In this document: one piece after another, positions 10,436 to 20,635 of the stretch | Layout: each line of letters opens with the position of its first letter | How positions within the stretch are numbered: position 1 is the first letter of the stretch | NCBI RefSeq assembly: GCF_003201605.1 | Contig: NZ_QJJR01000004.1 | Coordinates: 1-64,000 of the forward strand | Source of the DNA: Streptohalobacillus salinus | GTDB taxonomy: Bacteria; Bacillota; Bacilli; Bacillales; Amphibacillaceae | Direction: 5' to 3' | Length of the DNA stretch: 64,000 nucleotides | Position numbers and translations under genes: made by a program | The notes under the pieces: model-generated | What the model was told of the DNA's origin: nothing | Seen by the model: only the letters and a program-made list of their open reading frames with translations | Database searches by the model: none

Positions 10436-12757
10436 ATGGAAGAGCAACAAGTGGACAAATTTATACGCGGTGAATTAATCCATACGATTTATTCAAACCC
10501 AGCTGAGCACTTTTCCATTGCAAAGGTTAAAGTGTTGAAAACGAATGAAGATTTTGATGAAGACGACTTAGTAATTAAAGGCTACTTTAGCGAACTTTAT
10601 CCTGGTGAAGTCTATCAGTTTACCGGTAAATTTATTGACCATAAGAAGTTTGGTCGTCAGTACCAAGTTGATTTTTATGAGCGCTATGTACCAAAAACAG
10701 AAGATGGGTTAATGAGCTATTTATCAAGTGAACTATTTCCTGGCATCGGAAAAAAAACGGCAGCGCGTATTGTAGATAAGTTAGGACCAACGGCCATTAA
10801 TAAAATCATTGATCAACCGGTCTTACTCGATGACATTAAAGGATTAACTGCAGAACGGAAGAACACCTTGGTTGAGCAATTACGGGCCCATCAAGGTTTT
10901 GAGTCGATTGTTGTTAAGTTAGCTGAAGTTGGCATTGGTCTAAAGCTAGCTCAAAAAATTTACCAAGCGTATAAAGATGAAGCATTGACATTATTAAAAG
11001 ACAATCCTTATCAGTACGTCTTCGATATTGAAGGTTTTGGTTTTCATCGTGCGGATTTGATTGCAACACGTGAAGGCATTGCAATGAATCACCCCTCACG
11101 TCTCCGGGCTGGGATTCTTTACTGTCTAAATGATGCGATGAATGACGGTCATGTCTTTTTACCGAAGGAAACGTTAATCAAACAAGTGTTAGAAGTACTA
11201 GAGGGTAGACGTTATCAGATTGAAACTGATGCACTCAATCAACAAATCACCGAAATGGATGAAGAACATTATCTCGTTGAACGCGACCCGAATATTTATT
11301 TGCCTGTGCTCTATTATGCTGAAGCGGGTTTTGTTACTCAACTCAAACGGATTTCAGAGACAGAGATAGAAGAAACGGTTGTTGAAGCAGATCTTTTAAA
11401 AGTTGTTGGTGAGATAGAAGAAGAGGATCATCTTACTTATGGCAAGGAGCAGTATGAAGCGATTAAACAAGCCCTGAATGAGAAAGTTATGATTTTAACT
11501 GGTGGACCTGGGACAGGTAAAACAACGGTTATTAAAGGGATATTAAAAGCTTACAGCACCATTTACCAAGTCAGTATGAACGTGAAAGATTATGATTCAA
11601 AAGCGAAATTTCCTTATATTTTAACGGCACCAACGGGGAGAGCGGCAAAACGGATGACAGAATCGACAGGCTTACCCGCTTATACGATTCATCGCCTGCT
11701 TGGTTGGGATGGTCATGTTGGTTTTGATAAGAATGAAGAGAATCCGTTAACCGGTAAAATTTTGATTATTGATGAGTTTTCTATGGTCGATATTTTCTTA
11801 GCAAATCAATTGTTTAAAGCGATTCCTAATGACATGCAAGTGATTATTGTCGGCGATGAAGACCAACTACCATCAGTCGGACCAGGTCAAGTGTTAAGTG
11901 ATTTACTAGAAAGCAAGCAAGTATACGCTGTGAAACTGGATGAGGTCTATCGTCAAAAAGAAGGATCAAAAATCATTACCTTGGCGCATCAAATTAAACA
12001 TGACACGTTAACCAAAGATGATTTAGAAAAAGCAAATGATTTTAATTTTTTAGCATGTCATCATGATCAGTTAATTGATGTGGTTGAAAAAGTAGTCATG
12101 CGGGCACTTGAGCGAGGCTTTGATATCCGAGATATTGAGATACTCGCACCGATGTATAAAACGGAAGTAGGCATTCATCAAATTAACCAACGGATCCAAT
12201 CAATTGTGAACCCTAAGAAAAAAGACGTGCGGGAAATTCATGCCAAAGATACCGTGTTTCGCACGGGTGACAAGGTGATTCAATTGGTTAATCAACCAGA
12301 AGATAATGTGTTCAACGGTGATATTGGGCAAATCACTGCCATTTTTCGTGAAAATGAAAACATTGATAAACAAGAACAAGTCGTTGTCACCTTTGATGAT
12401 GAAGACGTTGTTTACTTGCGCAATGATTTATTGAATATTACTCATGCTTACTGTATCTCAATCCATAAATCTCAAGGTAGTGAGTTTCCGATTGTGGTTA
12501 TGCCAGTTGACTATACTTACCGGCGCATGTTGCGAAAGAATTTGCTTTATACGGGAATGACCCGCGCTAAGCAATCACTCATTCTTTGTGGAAATAAAGA
12601 AGCTTTTTTAAGTGGCATACATCAAAAGGATACGCATGAACGGCATACAACCTTGGTTGAGAAATGTGTTCAGGTCTTTACTGATAATGCTTACCGCGAA
12701 GCTTTAGAAGAAGCAATTGAAGAAGAAGAGAAGCTATCGCCATTTGATTTTATGTGA
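10436..12757 (+). CDS. recD2: ATP-dependent RecD2 DNA helicase
   Basis: 5'-3' superfamily 1B helicase that acts without RecBC in DNA repair and replication stress. It has the RecD2 N-terminal region with helix-hairpin-helix motifs (about 95-205), Walker A GGPGTGKTT (356-364), a DEFSMVD Walker B, GDEDQLPSVGPG, and the C-terminal motif HKSQGSEF with YTGMTRAK. The length of 773 residues is normal. ATG follows AAGGAG. It is probably the last gene of the cymR transcript, since alaS has its own promoter and leader. Confidence 0.95.
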   Translation: MEEQQVDKFIRGELIHTIYSNPAEHFSIAKVKVLKTNEDFDEDDLVIKGYFSELYPGEVYQFTGKFIDHKKFGRQYQVDFYERYVPKTEDGLMSYLSSELFPGIGKKTAARIVDKLGPTAINKIIDQPVLLDDIKGLTAERKNTLVEQLRAHQGFESIVVKLAEVGIGLKLAQKIYQAYKDEALTLLKDNPYQYVFDIEGFGFHRADLIATREGIAMNHPSRLRAGILYCLNDAMNDGHVFLPKETLIKQVLEVLEGRRYQIETDALNQQITEMDEEHYLVERDPNIYLPVLYYAEAGFVTQLKRISETEIEETVVEADLLKVVGEIEEEDHLTYGKEQYEAIKQALNEKVMILTGGPGTGKTTVIKGILKAYSTIYQVSMNVKDYDSKAKFPYILTAPTGRAAKRMTESTGLPAYTIHRLLGWDGHVGFDKNEENPLTGKILIIDEFSMVDIFLANQLFKAIPNDMQVIIVGDEDQLPSVGPGQVLSDLLESKQVYAVKLDEVYRQKEGSKIITLAHQIKHDTLTKDDLEKANDFNFLACHHDQLIDVVEKVVMRALERGFDIRDIEILAPMYKTEVGIHQINQRIQSIVNPKKKDVREIHAKDTVFRTGDKVIQLVNQPEDNVFNGDIGQITAIFRENENIDKQEQVVVTFDDEDVVYLRNDLLNITHAYCISIHKSQGSEFPIVVMPVDYTYRRMLRKNLLYTGMTRAKQSLILCGNKEAFLSGIHQKDTHERHTTLVEKCVQVFTDNAYREALEEAIEEEEKLSPFDFM

Positions 12758-12791
12758 TCAGAAGGTGTTTTATGCTTCGGTTAAAAAACAA

Positions 12792-12820
12792 TTGACAGCA
12801 AGGCTATGATTCTCTATAAT
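12792..12820 (+). promoter_or_regulatory. Consensus sigma-A promoter of alaS
   Basis: TTGACA (12792-12797), 17 bases, TATAAT (12815-12820): a perfect consensus pair directly upstream of the T-box leader. Confidence 0.9.
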
Positions 12821-12826
12821 ATCGAT

Positions 12827-13078
12827 AGAATAATATCATGAAAACGTAGAAAAACATGAGTACATATCAGCCCCTTTTAAGAGAGACTTATCCTTTGGCT
12901 GCAAGATAAGTTAAATGAAGAGATATGGAAGCTAGTTTATGAGTGTGAGTCAATCCTCACCGGTGAGATACCGTTATCAGCTTTTAAGGTGATAGTTACG
13001 ACGTAACTATAATCAGGGTGGTACCGCGATGTTAGACTCTCGTCCCTGCAATTATTGCAGCGATGGGAGTTTTTTGTT
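12827..13078 (+). promoter_or_regulatory. T-box leader of alaS, alanine (GCT) specifier
   Basis: The T-box core AGGGTGGTACCGCG is at 13015-13028 and a terminator (stem about 13037-13070, then TTTTTT) follows. The candidate specifier is GCT at 12931-12933 in the context GGAA-GCT-A, matching the enzyme encoded. Uncharged tRNA-Ala should stabilise the antiterminator. Confidence 0.9.
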
Positions 13079-13147
13079 TTTTAAAGCGCCTTGAAGCCGA
13101 TTTAAATGAAACTAAACGTAAGATAAAACAATAGAGGAGCGAGTTAA

Positions 13148-15781
13148 ATGAAAAAATTAACATCTAGCGAAGTAAGACAAATGTTTTTAGATTTTTTTGA
13201 ATCAAAAGGGCATCGGATTGAACCTAGTGCCTCACTTGTACCAAAAGATGACCCGACCTTGCTGTGGATCAATTCTGGTGTGGCAACACTAAAAAAATAT
13301 TTTGATGGTCGGATTGTTCCTGATAACCCAAGACTAGCAAACGCACAAAAATCTATTCGAACCAATGATATCGAAAACGTGGGTTACACACCAAGACACC
13401 ATACTTTCTTTGAGATGTTGGGTAACTTTTCAATTGGTGATTATTTTAAAGAAGAAGCGATTCAGTACGCTTGGGAATTCCTCACGAGTGAGCAATGGAT
13501 TGATTTTGATGCTGATAAAATCTCAGTCACTGTTCATCCAGAAGATGATGAAGCATTTCATTACTGGAAAGATGTCATTAAGTTGCCAGAAGAACGAATT
13601 ATTCGTTTGGAAGAAAACTTTTGGGATATTGGCGAAGGCCCAAGTGGTCCAAATACGGAAATTTTCTTTGATCGTGGCGAAAAATATGGCAATGATCCCA
13701 ATGATCCAGAATTATATCCAGGGGGCGAGAACGATCGCTACTTGGAAATTTGGAATTTGGTGTTCTCGCAATATAACCACAATCCAGATGACAGCTATAC
13801 CCCATTACCCAAACAGAACATTGATACAGGTATGGGGCTTGAACGAATTGTTTCAGTTATTCAAGAAACGGAATCCAATTTTGAAACGGATTTATTTTTA
13901 CCAATCATCAAAGAGATTGAAAAGTTAACGCCGTATAACTATGGAGATGATGTGCAGCACGATACAGCTTTTAAAGTTATTGCTGACCACATTCGCACAG
14001 TCAGTTTTGCAATTGGTGATGGTGCATTACCATCGAATGAAGGACGGGGATATGTACTAAGACGACTCCTCCGTCGTGCAGTACGTTATGCGAAACAATT
14101 AGGTATTAACCATACATTTATGTCCGGACTTGTACCAACAGTGGCACGAGTCATGGATGCTTTTTATCCAGAAGTGACAGCAAAATTAGCGTTCATCAAA
14201 AATGTCATTGAAACGGAAGAAGATCGCTTCCATGAAACGTTAAATGATGGATTGACAATTCTTAATACAATTATTGAAAAAGAAACAGAAAAAGGCTCAT
14301 CGGTATTTCCTGGTGTAGAAGTCTTTAAATTATACGACACCTACGGTTTCCCTAAGGAACTAACTGAAGAATATGTCGAGGAACAGGGCTTTACAATTGA
14401 TGAAGTAGGGTTTCAAAAAGAGATGAAAAACCAACGGGATCGCGCTCGTCAATCGCGACAAAAAGTAGATTCAATGCAAGTCCAATCCGATGTTTATCGT
14501 AATCTTGACGTTGAAAGTACCTTTGTTGGCTATCAACAGCTAACCGTGGAAACAACGATCGAAGCAATTATTGAAAATGAACAACTCGTTGATAAGTCAA
14601 CGACAAACCATGTATATGTCGTACTGAAAGAAACACCATTTTATGCAGAAAGTGGCGGACAAGTGGCTGATATTGGTCAACTGGTCAACCCGACCACCGC
14701 GGCTGAAGTAAGTGATGTTAAACGTGCACCTCTTGGCCAACACCTTCATGACGTCAACATCGAAGAGGGCCAGCTTAAAGTCGGTGAAACAGTCTTAGCA
14801 ACGGTAACCTTTGGGCACCGTCAAGCTGTAATAAAAAACCACACAGCAACACACTTATTGCATCAAGCATTAAAAGACATTGTGGGCACGCATGTTAATC
14901 AAGCAGGTTCATTGGTTAATGCAGAGCGCTTGCGTTTTGATTTTTCGCATTTTAATGCGATGACTGAAAGTGAGTTAAAAGAAATTGAAACAACGGTTAA
15001 TCAAAAAATATGGGATGGATTAATTGTTAACATCGGTTCGTACCCAATTGAAGAAGCGAAACAAATGGGGGCAATGGCATTATTTGGTGAGAAATATGGC
15101 GATGTTGTCCGCGTGGTACAAGTTGATGACTATAGTTTAGAACTTTGTGGCGGTTGTCATGTAAAAAACACTGCTGAAATTGGGTTGTTTAAGCTTGTTT
15201 CTGAATCAGGGATAGGTGCAGGAACACGTCGGATTGAAGCTGTGACAGGAAAAGCTGCTTATTTCTATACGGCCGAAAAAGAAGCGCGCTTAAAAGAGGT
15301 AAGTCATTTGTTGAAAACAAATGAAGTGACAATCACTGATAAAATTGGTCAATTACATTTAGAACTAAAAGCATTGCAAAAAGAGAATGACCGCTTAAAT
15401 CAAAAAATTTCTAATCAAGAGGCTGCAAATATTCTTGACCATGTCGAACAAATAAATGGTATTGATACTTTAATTGAAGCTGTCAATGTCAAAGACATGA
15501 ATCAACTTCGTACGATGGTTGATGAGTTAAAACAAAAAATGGGTTCAGGTGTGATCTTATTAGCAAGTGTGAATGATGGAAAAGTCCAACTGGCAAGCGG
15601 CGTTTCAAAAGACTTGATCGATAAAGGGTATCATGCTGGAAAGCTGATCAAAGAAGCGGCCATGATTTGTGGTGGCGGCGGTGGAGGTCGTCCGGATATG
15701 GCTCAAGCAGGTGGTAAAGATCCTGACAAAGTAACTCAAGCTTTAGCCAAAGCAAAAGAATTTATTTCTTCTATTGGATAA
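13148..15781 (+). CDS. alaS: Alanyl-tRNA synthetase
   Basis: 877-residue class II synthetase. It contains the catalytic core (motifs [21 protein letters not shown]), the editing domain with zinc-site HTATHLLH and CGGCH, a coiled-coil linker (about 725-760) and the C-Ala domain with the glycine-rich [18 protein letters not shown] 13148 follows GAGGAGCG. It is expressed from its own T-box leader. Confidence 0.97.
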   Translation: MKKLTSSEVRQMFLDFFESKGHRIEPSASLVPKDDPTLLWINSGVATLKKYFDGRIVPDNPRLANAQKSIRTNDIENVGYTPRHHTFFEMLGNFSIGDYFKEEAIQYAWEFLTSEQWIDFDADKISVTVHPEDDEAFHYWKDVIKLPEERIIRLEENFWDIGEGPSGPNTEIFFDRGEKYGNDPNDPELYPGGENDRYLEIWNLVFSQYNHNPDDSYTPLPKQNIDTGMGLERIVSVIQETESNFETDLFLPIIKEIEKLTPYNYGDDVQHDTAFKVIADHIRTVSFAIGDGALPSNEGRGYVLRRLLRRAVRYAKQLGINHTFMSGLVPTVARVMDAFYPEVTAKLAFIKNVIETEEDRFHETLNDGLTILNTIIEKETEKGSSVFPGVEVFKLYDTYGFPKELTEEYVEEQGFTIDEVGFQKEMKNQRDRARQSRQKVDSMQVQSDVYRNLDVESTFVGYQQLTVETTIEAIIENEQLVDKSTTNHVYVVLKETPFYAESGGQVADIGQLVNPTTAAEVSDVKRAPLGQHLHDVNIEEGQLKVGETVLATVTFGHRQAVIKNHTATHLLHQALKDIVGTHVNQAGSLVNAERLRFDFSHFNAMTESELKEIETTVNQKIWDGLIVNIGSYPIEEAKQMGAMALFGEKYGDVVRVVQVDDYSLELCGGCHVKNTAEIGLFKLVSESGIGAGTRRIEAVTGKAAYFYTAEKEARLKEVSHLLKTNEVTITDKIGQLHLELKALQKENDRLNQKISNQEAANILDHVEQINGIDTLIEAVNVKDMNQLRTMVDELKQKMGSGVILLASVNDGKVQLASGVSKDLIDKGYHAGKLIKEAAMICGGGGGGRPDMAQAGGKDPDKVTQALAKAKEFISSIG

Positions 15782-15783
15782 CT

Positions 15784-15812
15784 TGTACTTTATCCCTAAG
15801 TAACGGTATAAT
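15784..15812 (+). promoter_or_regulatory. Candidate sigma-A promoter before ireB
   Basis: TTGTAC (15784-15789), 17 bases, TATAAT (15807-15812), just after the alaS stop. It probably drives ireB-ruvX-yrzB. Confidence 0.7.
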
Positions 15813-15871
15813 GTAGACAAGTCTTTATAAGATGAACCAAGGTAAACAAAGTTAAGGATGGGGTGTTAAGC

Positions 15872-16138
15872 GTGGATGAAATGGATAAAACCATGAAATT
15901 TGACTTTACAGAGGAAGTTGTAGAGTACAACGTCAAAGATGTATTATTAACGGTGTACCATGCCCTTGAGGAAAAAGGCTACCATCCAATTAATCAAATT
16001 GTTGGTTACTTATTATCAGGAGATCCAGCCTACATTCCGAGATATAAAGATGCGAGAAATCTGATTAGAAGATTAGATCGTGATGAGCTAATTGAAGAAT
16101 TGGTCAAACACTATATCGACCAACATAAAGAGGTATAA
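15872..16138 (+). CDS. IreB family regulatory phosphoprotein (UPF0297, YrzL)
   Basis: 88-residue cytosolic protein ending in the highly conserved [18 protein letters not shown] and [17 protein letters not shown] segments. In Enterococcus the homologue IreB is a substrate of the Ser/Thr kinase IreK; a role in this organism is inferred. GTG 15872 gives the family length and start (DEMDKTMKF after the initiator), with AAGGATGGGG upstream; GTG 15863 is an alternative. It is adjacent to ruvX (1-base gap), as in most Firmicutes. Confidence 0.9.
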   Translation: MDEMDKTMKFDFTEEVVEYNVKDVLLTVYHALEEKGYHPINQIVGYLLSGDPAYIPRYKDARNLIRRLDRDELIEELVKHYIDQHKEV

Positions 16139-16139
16139 G

Positions 16140-16556
16140 ATGAGGAAAATGGGTTTAGATGTCGGTTCCAAGACAATTGGTGTCGCAATGAGTGATTTAA
16201 TGGGATGGACAGCACAAGGGATTGAAACGATTCGTTGGAACGAAGCAGAAACGCAATCAGCTGATGAACGTTTACAAGCTTTGATTGATGAGTATGAGGT
16301 TACAGAAGTCATAGTCGGGTTACCGAAACATATGAACAATGATATCGGTGAACGTGGCGAAAAAGCCATTCTATTTGCGAAGCATATTGAGGATAGTTTT
16401 GGGTTGAAAACCGTGATGTGGGATGAACGTTTATCCACAATGGCAGCAGAGCGCGTCTTGTTAGAAGGTGATGTCAGTCGCAAAAAACGCAAAAAAGTGA
16501 TTGATAAACTGGCTGCAGTGATGATACTACAAGGCTATCTTGATAGTCAAAAATAA
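16140..16556 (+). CDS. ruvX: YqgF/RuvX-type Holliday junction resolvase-like protein
   Basis: 138-residue RNase H-fold protein (YrrK). It shows [15 protein letters not shown] at the N terminus, [11 protein letters not shown] in the middle and [10 protein letters not shown] near the C terminus, which provide the acidic active-site residues. Homologues act in 16S rRNA 5' maturation and have been proposed as resolvases. ATG 16140 directly follows the ireB stop and starts MRKMGLDVG; longer in-frame starts would lie inside ireB. Confidence 0.93.
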   Translation: MRKMGLDVGSKTIGVAMSDLMGWTAQGIETIRWNEAETQSADERLQALIDEYEVTEVIVGLPKHMNNDIGERGEKAILFAKHIEDSFGLKTVMWDERLSTMAAERVLLEGDVSRKKRKKVIDKLAAVMILQGYLDSQK

Positions 16557-16572
16557 AGGGAGGCACTACATT

Positions 16573-16854
16573 ATGGCATTAACAGAAAGCGAACGTATTA
16601 TTATACCGGACGAAAACGGCGAAGAGCATTTATTTGAGGTGATTTTCACCTTTGATATTGACGTCAATCAACAATCGTATATTGCTGTTGTTCCAGTTGA
16701 GCAAGCAGAAGATGAAGAACAAGAAGTCTTTGCTTTTCGTTATGAAGAAAAAGAAAATGAAGACGACCTAGCATTATTCGCCATTGAAACGGATGAAGAA
16801 TGGGAAATGGTTGAAGAAATGTTAAACACCTTAATTGATGAAGAAGACCTCTAA
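16573..16854 (+). CDS. yrzB: DUF1292 family protein (YrzB)
   Basis: 93-residue strongly acidic protein with no membrane segment. The pattern (IIPDENGEEHLFEVIFTFD, then QSYIAVVP and EEWEMVEEMLNTL) is that of DUF1292 proteins. They accompany ruvX and ireB in Firmicutes and have no established function. ATG 16573 follows GGGAGGC. A terminator closes the operon directly downstream. Confidence 0.88.
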   Translation: MALTESERIIIPDENGEEHLFEVIFTFDIDVNQQSYIAVVPVEQAEDEEQEVFAFRYEEKENEDDLALFAIETDEEWEMVEEMLNTLIDEEDL

Positions 16855-16861
16855 AGAGGAT

Positions 16862-16897
16862 ACGCCCCCTGCCAAATATGGTGGGGGTGCTTTTTTT
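16862..16897 (+). terminator. Terminator after yrzB
   Basis: A C-rich/G-rich stem (GCCCCCTGCC with GGTGGGGGTGC) is followed by TTTTTTT. Confidence 0.8.
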
Positions 16898-17288
16898 GAC
16901 GCCTTTTATTAATCCTGACTTCTTTCGTATAAACGTCAAATCATAGGTTGGTCGGCAATGCAAATAGTCGTTGCTACAATGCTAAGTGTAGTAACGACTA
17001 TTTGCATTGGGTCTAACCCTTACCCTTCCAACATGGAAGATGTTTTAAAATTTCCGCAGTGGAATTTTCTTGATCGGGCAGTTTTTCAAACACTTATATA
17101 AATGTTTGAAAAGTGTCGAAGCAATTGGCTTTCACTGTTTGATCAGGTGAGGAATGAAGGACTGAATTGAGAATCACTGCTACTCGGTGAAAATCACCTA
17201 ACCAAAAACCGTTCGTGAGAATATAATAAAAAGAATGGAAATAGTAGAGTGGTTTGTAGTATAATGTACCGGATGAGGAGGTAGAACG
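16898..17288 (+). other. Non-coding 390-base gap with several hairpins before mltG
   Basis: No gene is visible. It holds a 23-bp inverted repeat with one mismatch (arms 16957-16979 and 16988-17010, 8-base loop), a second hairpin AAAATTCC-type around 17048-17068, a third CAAACACTT / AATGTTTG near 17084-17113 and a small GGTG/CACC stem near 17186-17199. TATAAT at 17260-17265 is a possible mltG promoter -10 without a good -35. Confidence 0.6.
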
Positions 17289-18497
17289 TTGACAAATCAA
17301 AATGATGAACAAGAAAATAAACCAAATAACTTAAAAGAAAAAAATGAGCAAGACCCCGTTGTATCAAATGAAGAAACAACAGACCAACCGAGCTTTAAAG
17401 CTAACTTTTTAGTGCGGGCAAAAGAAGCAAGTGTTGTTCGTAAAATTGTCTTTGTTGCAATTATCTTACTAATTGTGGGGATGTTCTTTGCCGGACGTTT
17501 TATTTACGATTATATCACCGATGGATTAAATCCTGTTGACCCTGATAGCAATGAACAGATCAGCATCGAGATTCCTTTAGGCTCCTCTTCTGCTAACATT
17601 GCGGAAATTTTAGAAGAGAATGGGATCATCAATAATTCATTGATGTACCGTATCTATATTAAAGTTAATAATGTGACAGGTTTCCAAGCGGGTGAATATA
17701 CGCTGTCGCCATCAATGTCCTTGGATGAAGTTTCAAGTGAACTTTTATCAGGTGTAATTATGGAGGAAGCACTTTATAATGTGACCATACCTGAGGGGAG
17801 GACAATTGAACAGATTGCAGAACTTTTAGAAAATGGAGCGAATATCGATCAAGAAGAATTTCTAGACTTGATGCAAGACGAAGAATATATTCAATCGTTA
17901 ATAAACTTGTACCCAAGTATTTTGTCGGATGTTATATTAGATGATGATATTCGTTATCCACTAGAAGGTTATTTGTTTGCTGCCACATATCCAATATATT
18001 CAGAAAAACCTGCAGCAGATAATGTAATCCGTCAAATGTTAGATCGTACGGAACAAGTTTATCAGACACATTTTGCTGAGATCGATGCTTTAGAACAATT
18101 CTCTTTCCATGAAATTATGACGTTCAGTTCACTTGTTGAGCGAGAAGCCCGTGACGAAGAAGAACGAAGGTTAATTTCAGGTGTCTTTTACAACCGTTTA
18201 GAAGAAGGCATGCGGTTAGAAACGGATCCAACTGTACTTTATGCTTTAGGTGAGCACAAAGATCGTGTTTTATTCTCTGATTTAGAAATTGACTCACCTT
18301 ACAACACATACGTTGTTTTTGGCTTACCTATTGGTCCGATCTCAAACTTTGGAGAAAGTTCTCTTGAAGCGGTCTTAAATCCAACAGATACGAATTACTT
18401 ATTCTTTGTTGCTGCACCAGATGGTAACATTTATTATTCAGAAACATTTGAAGAGCATCGCAGAAAAGCAAATGAATATTTAGATCGTGATATTTAA
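17289..18497 (+). CDS. mltG: Endolytic murein transglycosylase
   Basis: YceG-family membrane enzyme that cuts nascent glycan strands and sets their length. It has an acidic cytoplasmic tail (1-50), one transmembrane helix (about 52-72), a LysM-like domain and the catalytic domain with the conserved glutamate in SSLVEREARDEEER and the ETDPTVLYALG and SPYNTY motifs. The 402 residues are usual. TTG 17289 is the start because GAGGAGGT lies 6-7 bases upstream. The order yrzB-mltG-trmR matches B. subtilis yrzB-yrrL-yrrM. Confidence 0.94.
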   Translation: MTNQNDEQENKPNNLKEKNEQDPVVSNEETTDQPSFKANFLVRAKEASVVRKIVFVAIILLIVGMFFAGRFIYDYITDGLNPVDPDSNEQISIEIPLGSSSANIAEILEENGIINNSLMYRIYIKVNNVTGFQAGEYTLSPSMSLDEVSSELLSGVIMEEALYNVTIPEGRTIEQIAELLENGANIDQEEFLDLMQDEEYIQSLINLYPSILSDVILDDDIRYPLEGYLFAATYPIYSEKPAADNVIRQMLDRTEQVYQTHFAEIDALEQFSFHEIMTFSSLVEREARDEEERRLISGVFYNRLEEGMRLETDPTVLYALGEHKDRVLFSDLEIDSPYNTYVVFGLPIGPISNFGESSLEAVLNPTDTNYLFFVAAPDGNIYYSETFEEHRRKANEYLDRDI

Positions 18498-18499
18498 AA

Positions 18500-18530
18500 A
18501 AAATCAGGGAATCTTCTTCCCTGATTTTCT
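18500..18530 (+). terminator. Terminator after mltG
   Basis: A 12-bp stem (arms 18500-18511 and 18517-18528) of the AATCAGGGA/TCCCTGATT type, ending in a short T-run. Confidence 0.75.
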
Positions 18531-18553
18531 CTGTAAACAAAGGGGTAATTCAG

Positions 18554-19201
18554 ATGGATGCACTAATTAATCAATATATTTTAAACCTAGTTGGTCAACA
18601 ATCGGATCATGTATTTGCAAGCATGGAAAAAGAAGCACAAGAGACATGTGTACCGATTATGGAACGCGACGGCATTGAGTTTTTGAAACAGTTGATTCGT
18701 CTGCATCAACCGGCGCGCATCTTAGAGATTGGAACGGCCATAGGCTACTCAGCACTACAAATGGCTGATGCTAATAAACGGGCTGAGATTGTAACGATTG
18801 AACGTGATGAAGAACGTTTTCAACGGGCGGTTGATTATGTGGGACAGTTTGATGTTGATCAGCAAATTGATCTCTTATTCGGCGATGCGTTTGAACATCA
18901 AGAGCTGTTAATAAATAAAGGGCCTTATGATATGATTTTTATTGATGCAGCTAAAGGACAGTATCAACGTTTTTTTGAAACATTTGCTGTGGCGTTAGGT
19001 GAAAAAGGGGTTATTATTACTGACAATGTTTTATTTAAAGGTTACGTTGTCGATGATGGCGCAGCTTCAAAACGTTTAAAAAAGTTGAGTGAAAAAATTG
19101 ACCGCTACAATCAATGGTTAATGCATTTAGAACAATATCATACAGTCATTGTCCCCGTAGGAGACGGGGTCGCAATAACTTGTAAAACTAAAGGGGTATA
19201 A
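18554..19201 (+). CDS. trmR: tRNA 5-hydroxyuridine methyltransferase (YrrM family)
   Basis: 215-residue class I SAM-dependent O-methyltransferase with motif [13 protein letters not shown], an acidic ERD for ribose binding, and [10 protein letters not shown] plus IITDNVLF typical of the metal-dependent catechol-type family. The B. subtilis orthologue TrmR methylates 5-hydroxyuridine at tRNA position 34 to 5-methoxyuridine. The U32 peptidase-like yrrN and yrrO (trhP1/P2) that normally follow are missing here; udk begins 2 bases downstream. Confidence 0.88.
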   Translation: MDALINQYILNLVGQQSDHVFASMEKEAQETCVPIMERDGIEFLKQLIRLHQPARILEIGTAIGYSALQMADANKRAEIVTIERDEERFQRAVDYVGQFDVDQQIDLLFGDAFEHQELLINKGPYDMIFIDAAKGQYQRFFETFAVALGEKGVIITDNVLFKGYVVDDGAASKRLKKLSEKIDRYNQWLMHLEQYHTVIVPVGDGVAITCKTKGV

Positions 19202-19203
19202 CT

Positions 19204-19851
19204 ATGACAGAAATTAGTGATCGACCAATTGTAATCGGCGTAGCAGGGGGATCTGGTTCCGGAAAAACATCAGTAACACGTGCAATTTGTGATCGTTTTG
19301 AAGATAAATCAGTCCTCGTTATTGAACAAGATTTTTACTATAAGGATCAATCTGAGTTGCCGTTTGAAGAACGATTAAGAACGAACTATGATCACCCATT
19401 CGCATTTGACAATGATCTATTGATTGCACACCTTAAGCAGTTATTAAAGCATGAACCGATAAAGAAACCTGTCTATGACTTCAAGCGTCACACGAGAAGT
19501 GAAGAAACAATGGCGATTGAGCCTAAAGAAGTTATTATTGTAGAAGGTATACTTATTTTGGAAGATCAGCGCTTGGTTGACATGATGGACATTAAGGTAT
19601 TTGTTGATACGGATGCTGATTTACGTATTATTCGTCGGCTATTGCGTGATATTAACGAACGCGGGCGTACGATTGATTCGGTAATTGAGCAATACTTAAC
19701 AGTCGTAAGACCCATGCATCTTCAATTTATAGAGCCAACAAAACGTTATGCAGACATCATTATTCCTGAGGGCGGCGAAAATCATGTCGCAATTGACTTG
19801 ATGGCAACTAAAGTTGAAACAATTCTGCAAAAAAAGCAGAAAAATCTTTAA
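19204..19851 (+). CDS. udk: Uridine/cytidine kinase
   Basis: Phosphorylates uridine and cytidine in pyrimidine salvage. The P-loop is GGSGSGKTS (15-23), with a Walker B-like IIVEGILIL and the arginine-rich lid [11 protein letters not shown]. The 215 residues fit the family. ATG 19204 follows AAGGGGTA and is 2 bases after the trmR stop, so the two genes are translationally coupled. Confidence 0.95.
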   Translation: MTEISDRPIVIGVAGGSGSGKTSVTRAICDRFEDKSVLVIEQDFYYKDQSELPFEERLRTNYDHPFAFDNDLLIAHLKQLLKHEPIKKPVYDFKRHTRSEETMAIEPKEVIIVEGILILEDQRLVDMMDIKVFVDTDADLRIIRRLLRDINERGRTIDSVIEQYLTVVRPMHLQFIEPTKRYADIIIPEGGENHVAIDLMATKVETILQKKQKNL

Positions 19852-19888
19852 TAAATATGTTGAATTTTAAAATATCTTTACAAAACTA

Positions 19889-19917
19889 TTGAAATCACAT
19901 CTAAAATCTGCCATAGT
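19889..19917 (+). promoter_or_regulatory. Candidate promoter of greA
   Basis: TTGAAA (19889-19894), 17 bases, CATAGT (19912-19917) with an upstream TGC. An 8-bp hairpin, CATTTCAT / ATGAAATG, follows at about 19930-19950. Confidence 0.45.
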
Positions 19918-20015
19918 ATGGATTAGTATCATTTCATTTTTTATGAAATGACATACAGATATAGATAATGAAAGCTATCGAAGTGGTAGTTTTGTTGTTA
20001 AAGGAGTGTAAGGAA

Positions 20016-20492
20016 ATGGCTAGTGATAAAAGCTATTATATGACACAAGAAGGTTTAGAAAAATTAAACAAAGAATTAGAGCACTTGAAATCTGTAAGAC
20101 GTCCAGAAGTAGTTGAACGTATCAAAGTTGCCCGTGATTTTGGCGATTTATCTGAAAACTCCGAGTATGATGCAGCTAAAGATGATCAAGCATTTGTCGA
20201 GGCTCGTATAACACAAGTGGAAACGATGATTCGCAATGCGAAGATTATTGAGAAAAATGATGCTGATTCAACCACCGTTCAATTGGGACGTAAAGTGATC
20301 TTTCAAGAATTACCGGATGGTGATAAAGAAGAGTATGTCATCGTCGGAAGCGCTGAAGCTGATCCGTTTGAGGGTAAAATATCAAATGATTCACCGATCG
20401 CAAAAGCTTTAATCGGTTGTGAAGTGGGGCAAGAAGTAAGTGTTCCAACTCCCGGTGGCGATATGCGCGTAAAAATAATTGAAGTAAAATAG
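20016..20492 (+). CDS. greA: Transcription elongation factor GreA
   Basis: 158-residue protein that rescues backtracked RNA polymerase. It has the N-terminal coiled coil with the acidic tip region [15 protein letters not shown] (about 38-52) and the FKBP-like C-terminal domain with [13 protein letters not shown] 20016 has TAAGGA immediately upstream and starts [10 protein letters not shown]; longer in-frame starts have no ribosome site. A terminator follows. Confidence 0.96.
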   Translation: MASDKSYYMTQEGLEKLNKELEHLKSVRRPEVVERIKVARDFGDLSENSEYDAAKDDQAFVEARITQVETMIRNAKIIEKNDADSTTVQLGRKVIFQELPDGDKEEYVIVGSAEADPFEGKISNDSPIAKALIGCEVGQEVSVPTPGGDMRVKIIEVK

Positions 20493-20493
20493 C

Positions 20494-20522
20494 AAAAAAG
20501 TGGCCAAAAGGTCACTTTTTTT
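20494..20522 (+). terminator. Terminator after greA
   Basis: AAAAAAGTGGCC pairs with GGTCACTTTTTT around an AAAA loop, giving a U-rich 3' side. Confidence 0.85.
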
Positions 20523-20635
20523 ATGTTATGATATTGTATAATAGAATGACTAAACAGTTAGAGTAGGTTGAGCTGTTTAAGGTTGATTTTCTAATGACGT
20601 AAAGGCGCGTTAAAAAACGTTTGGAGGTACATGAT

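Noticed and set aside
16957-17010. 23-bp hairpin as a Rho-independent terminator
   Set aside because: No T-run follows on either strand, and a normal terminator for yrzB already exists upstream.
17094-17312. Minus-strand open frames across the yrzB-mltG gap and the mltG start
   Set aside because: They run antisense into mltG, have no ribosome site and no recognisable family.
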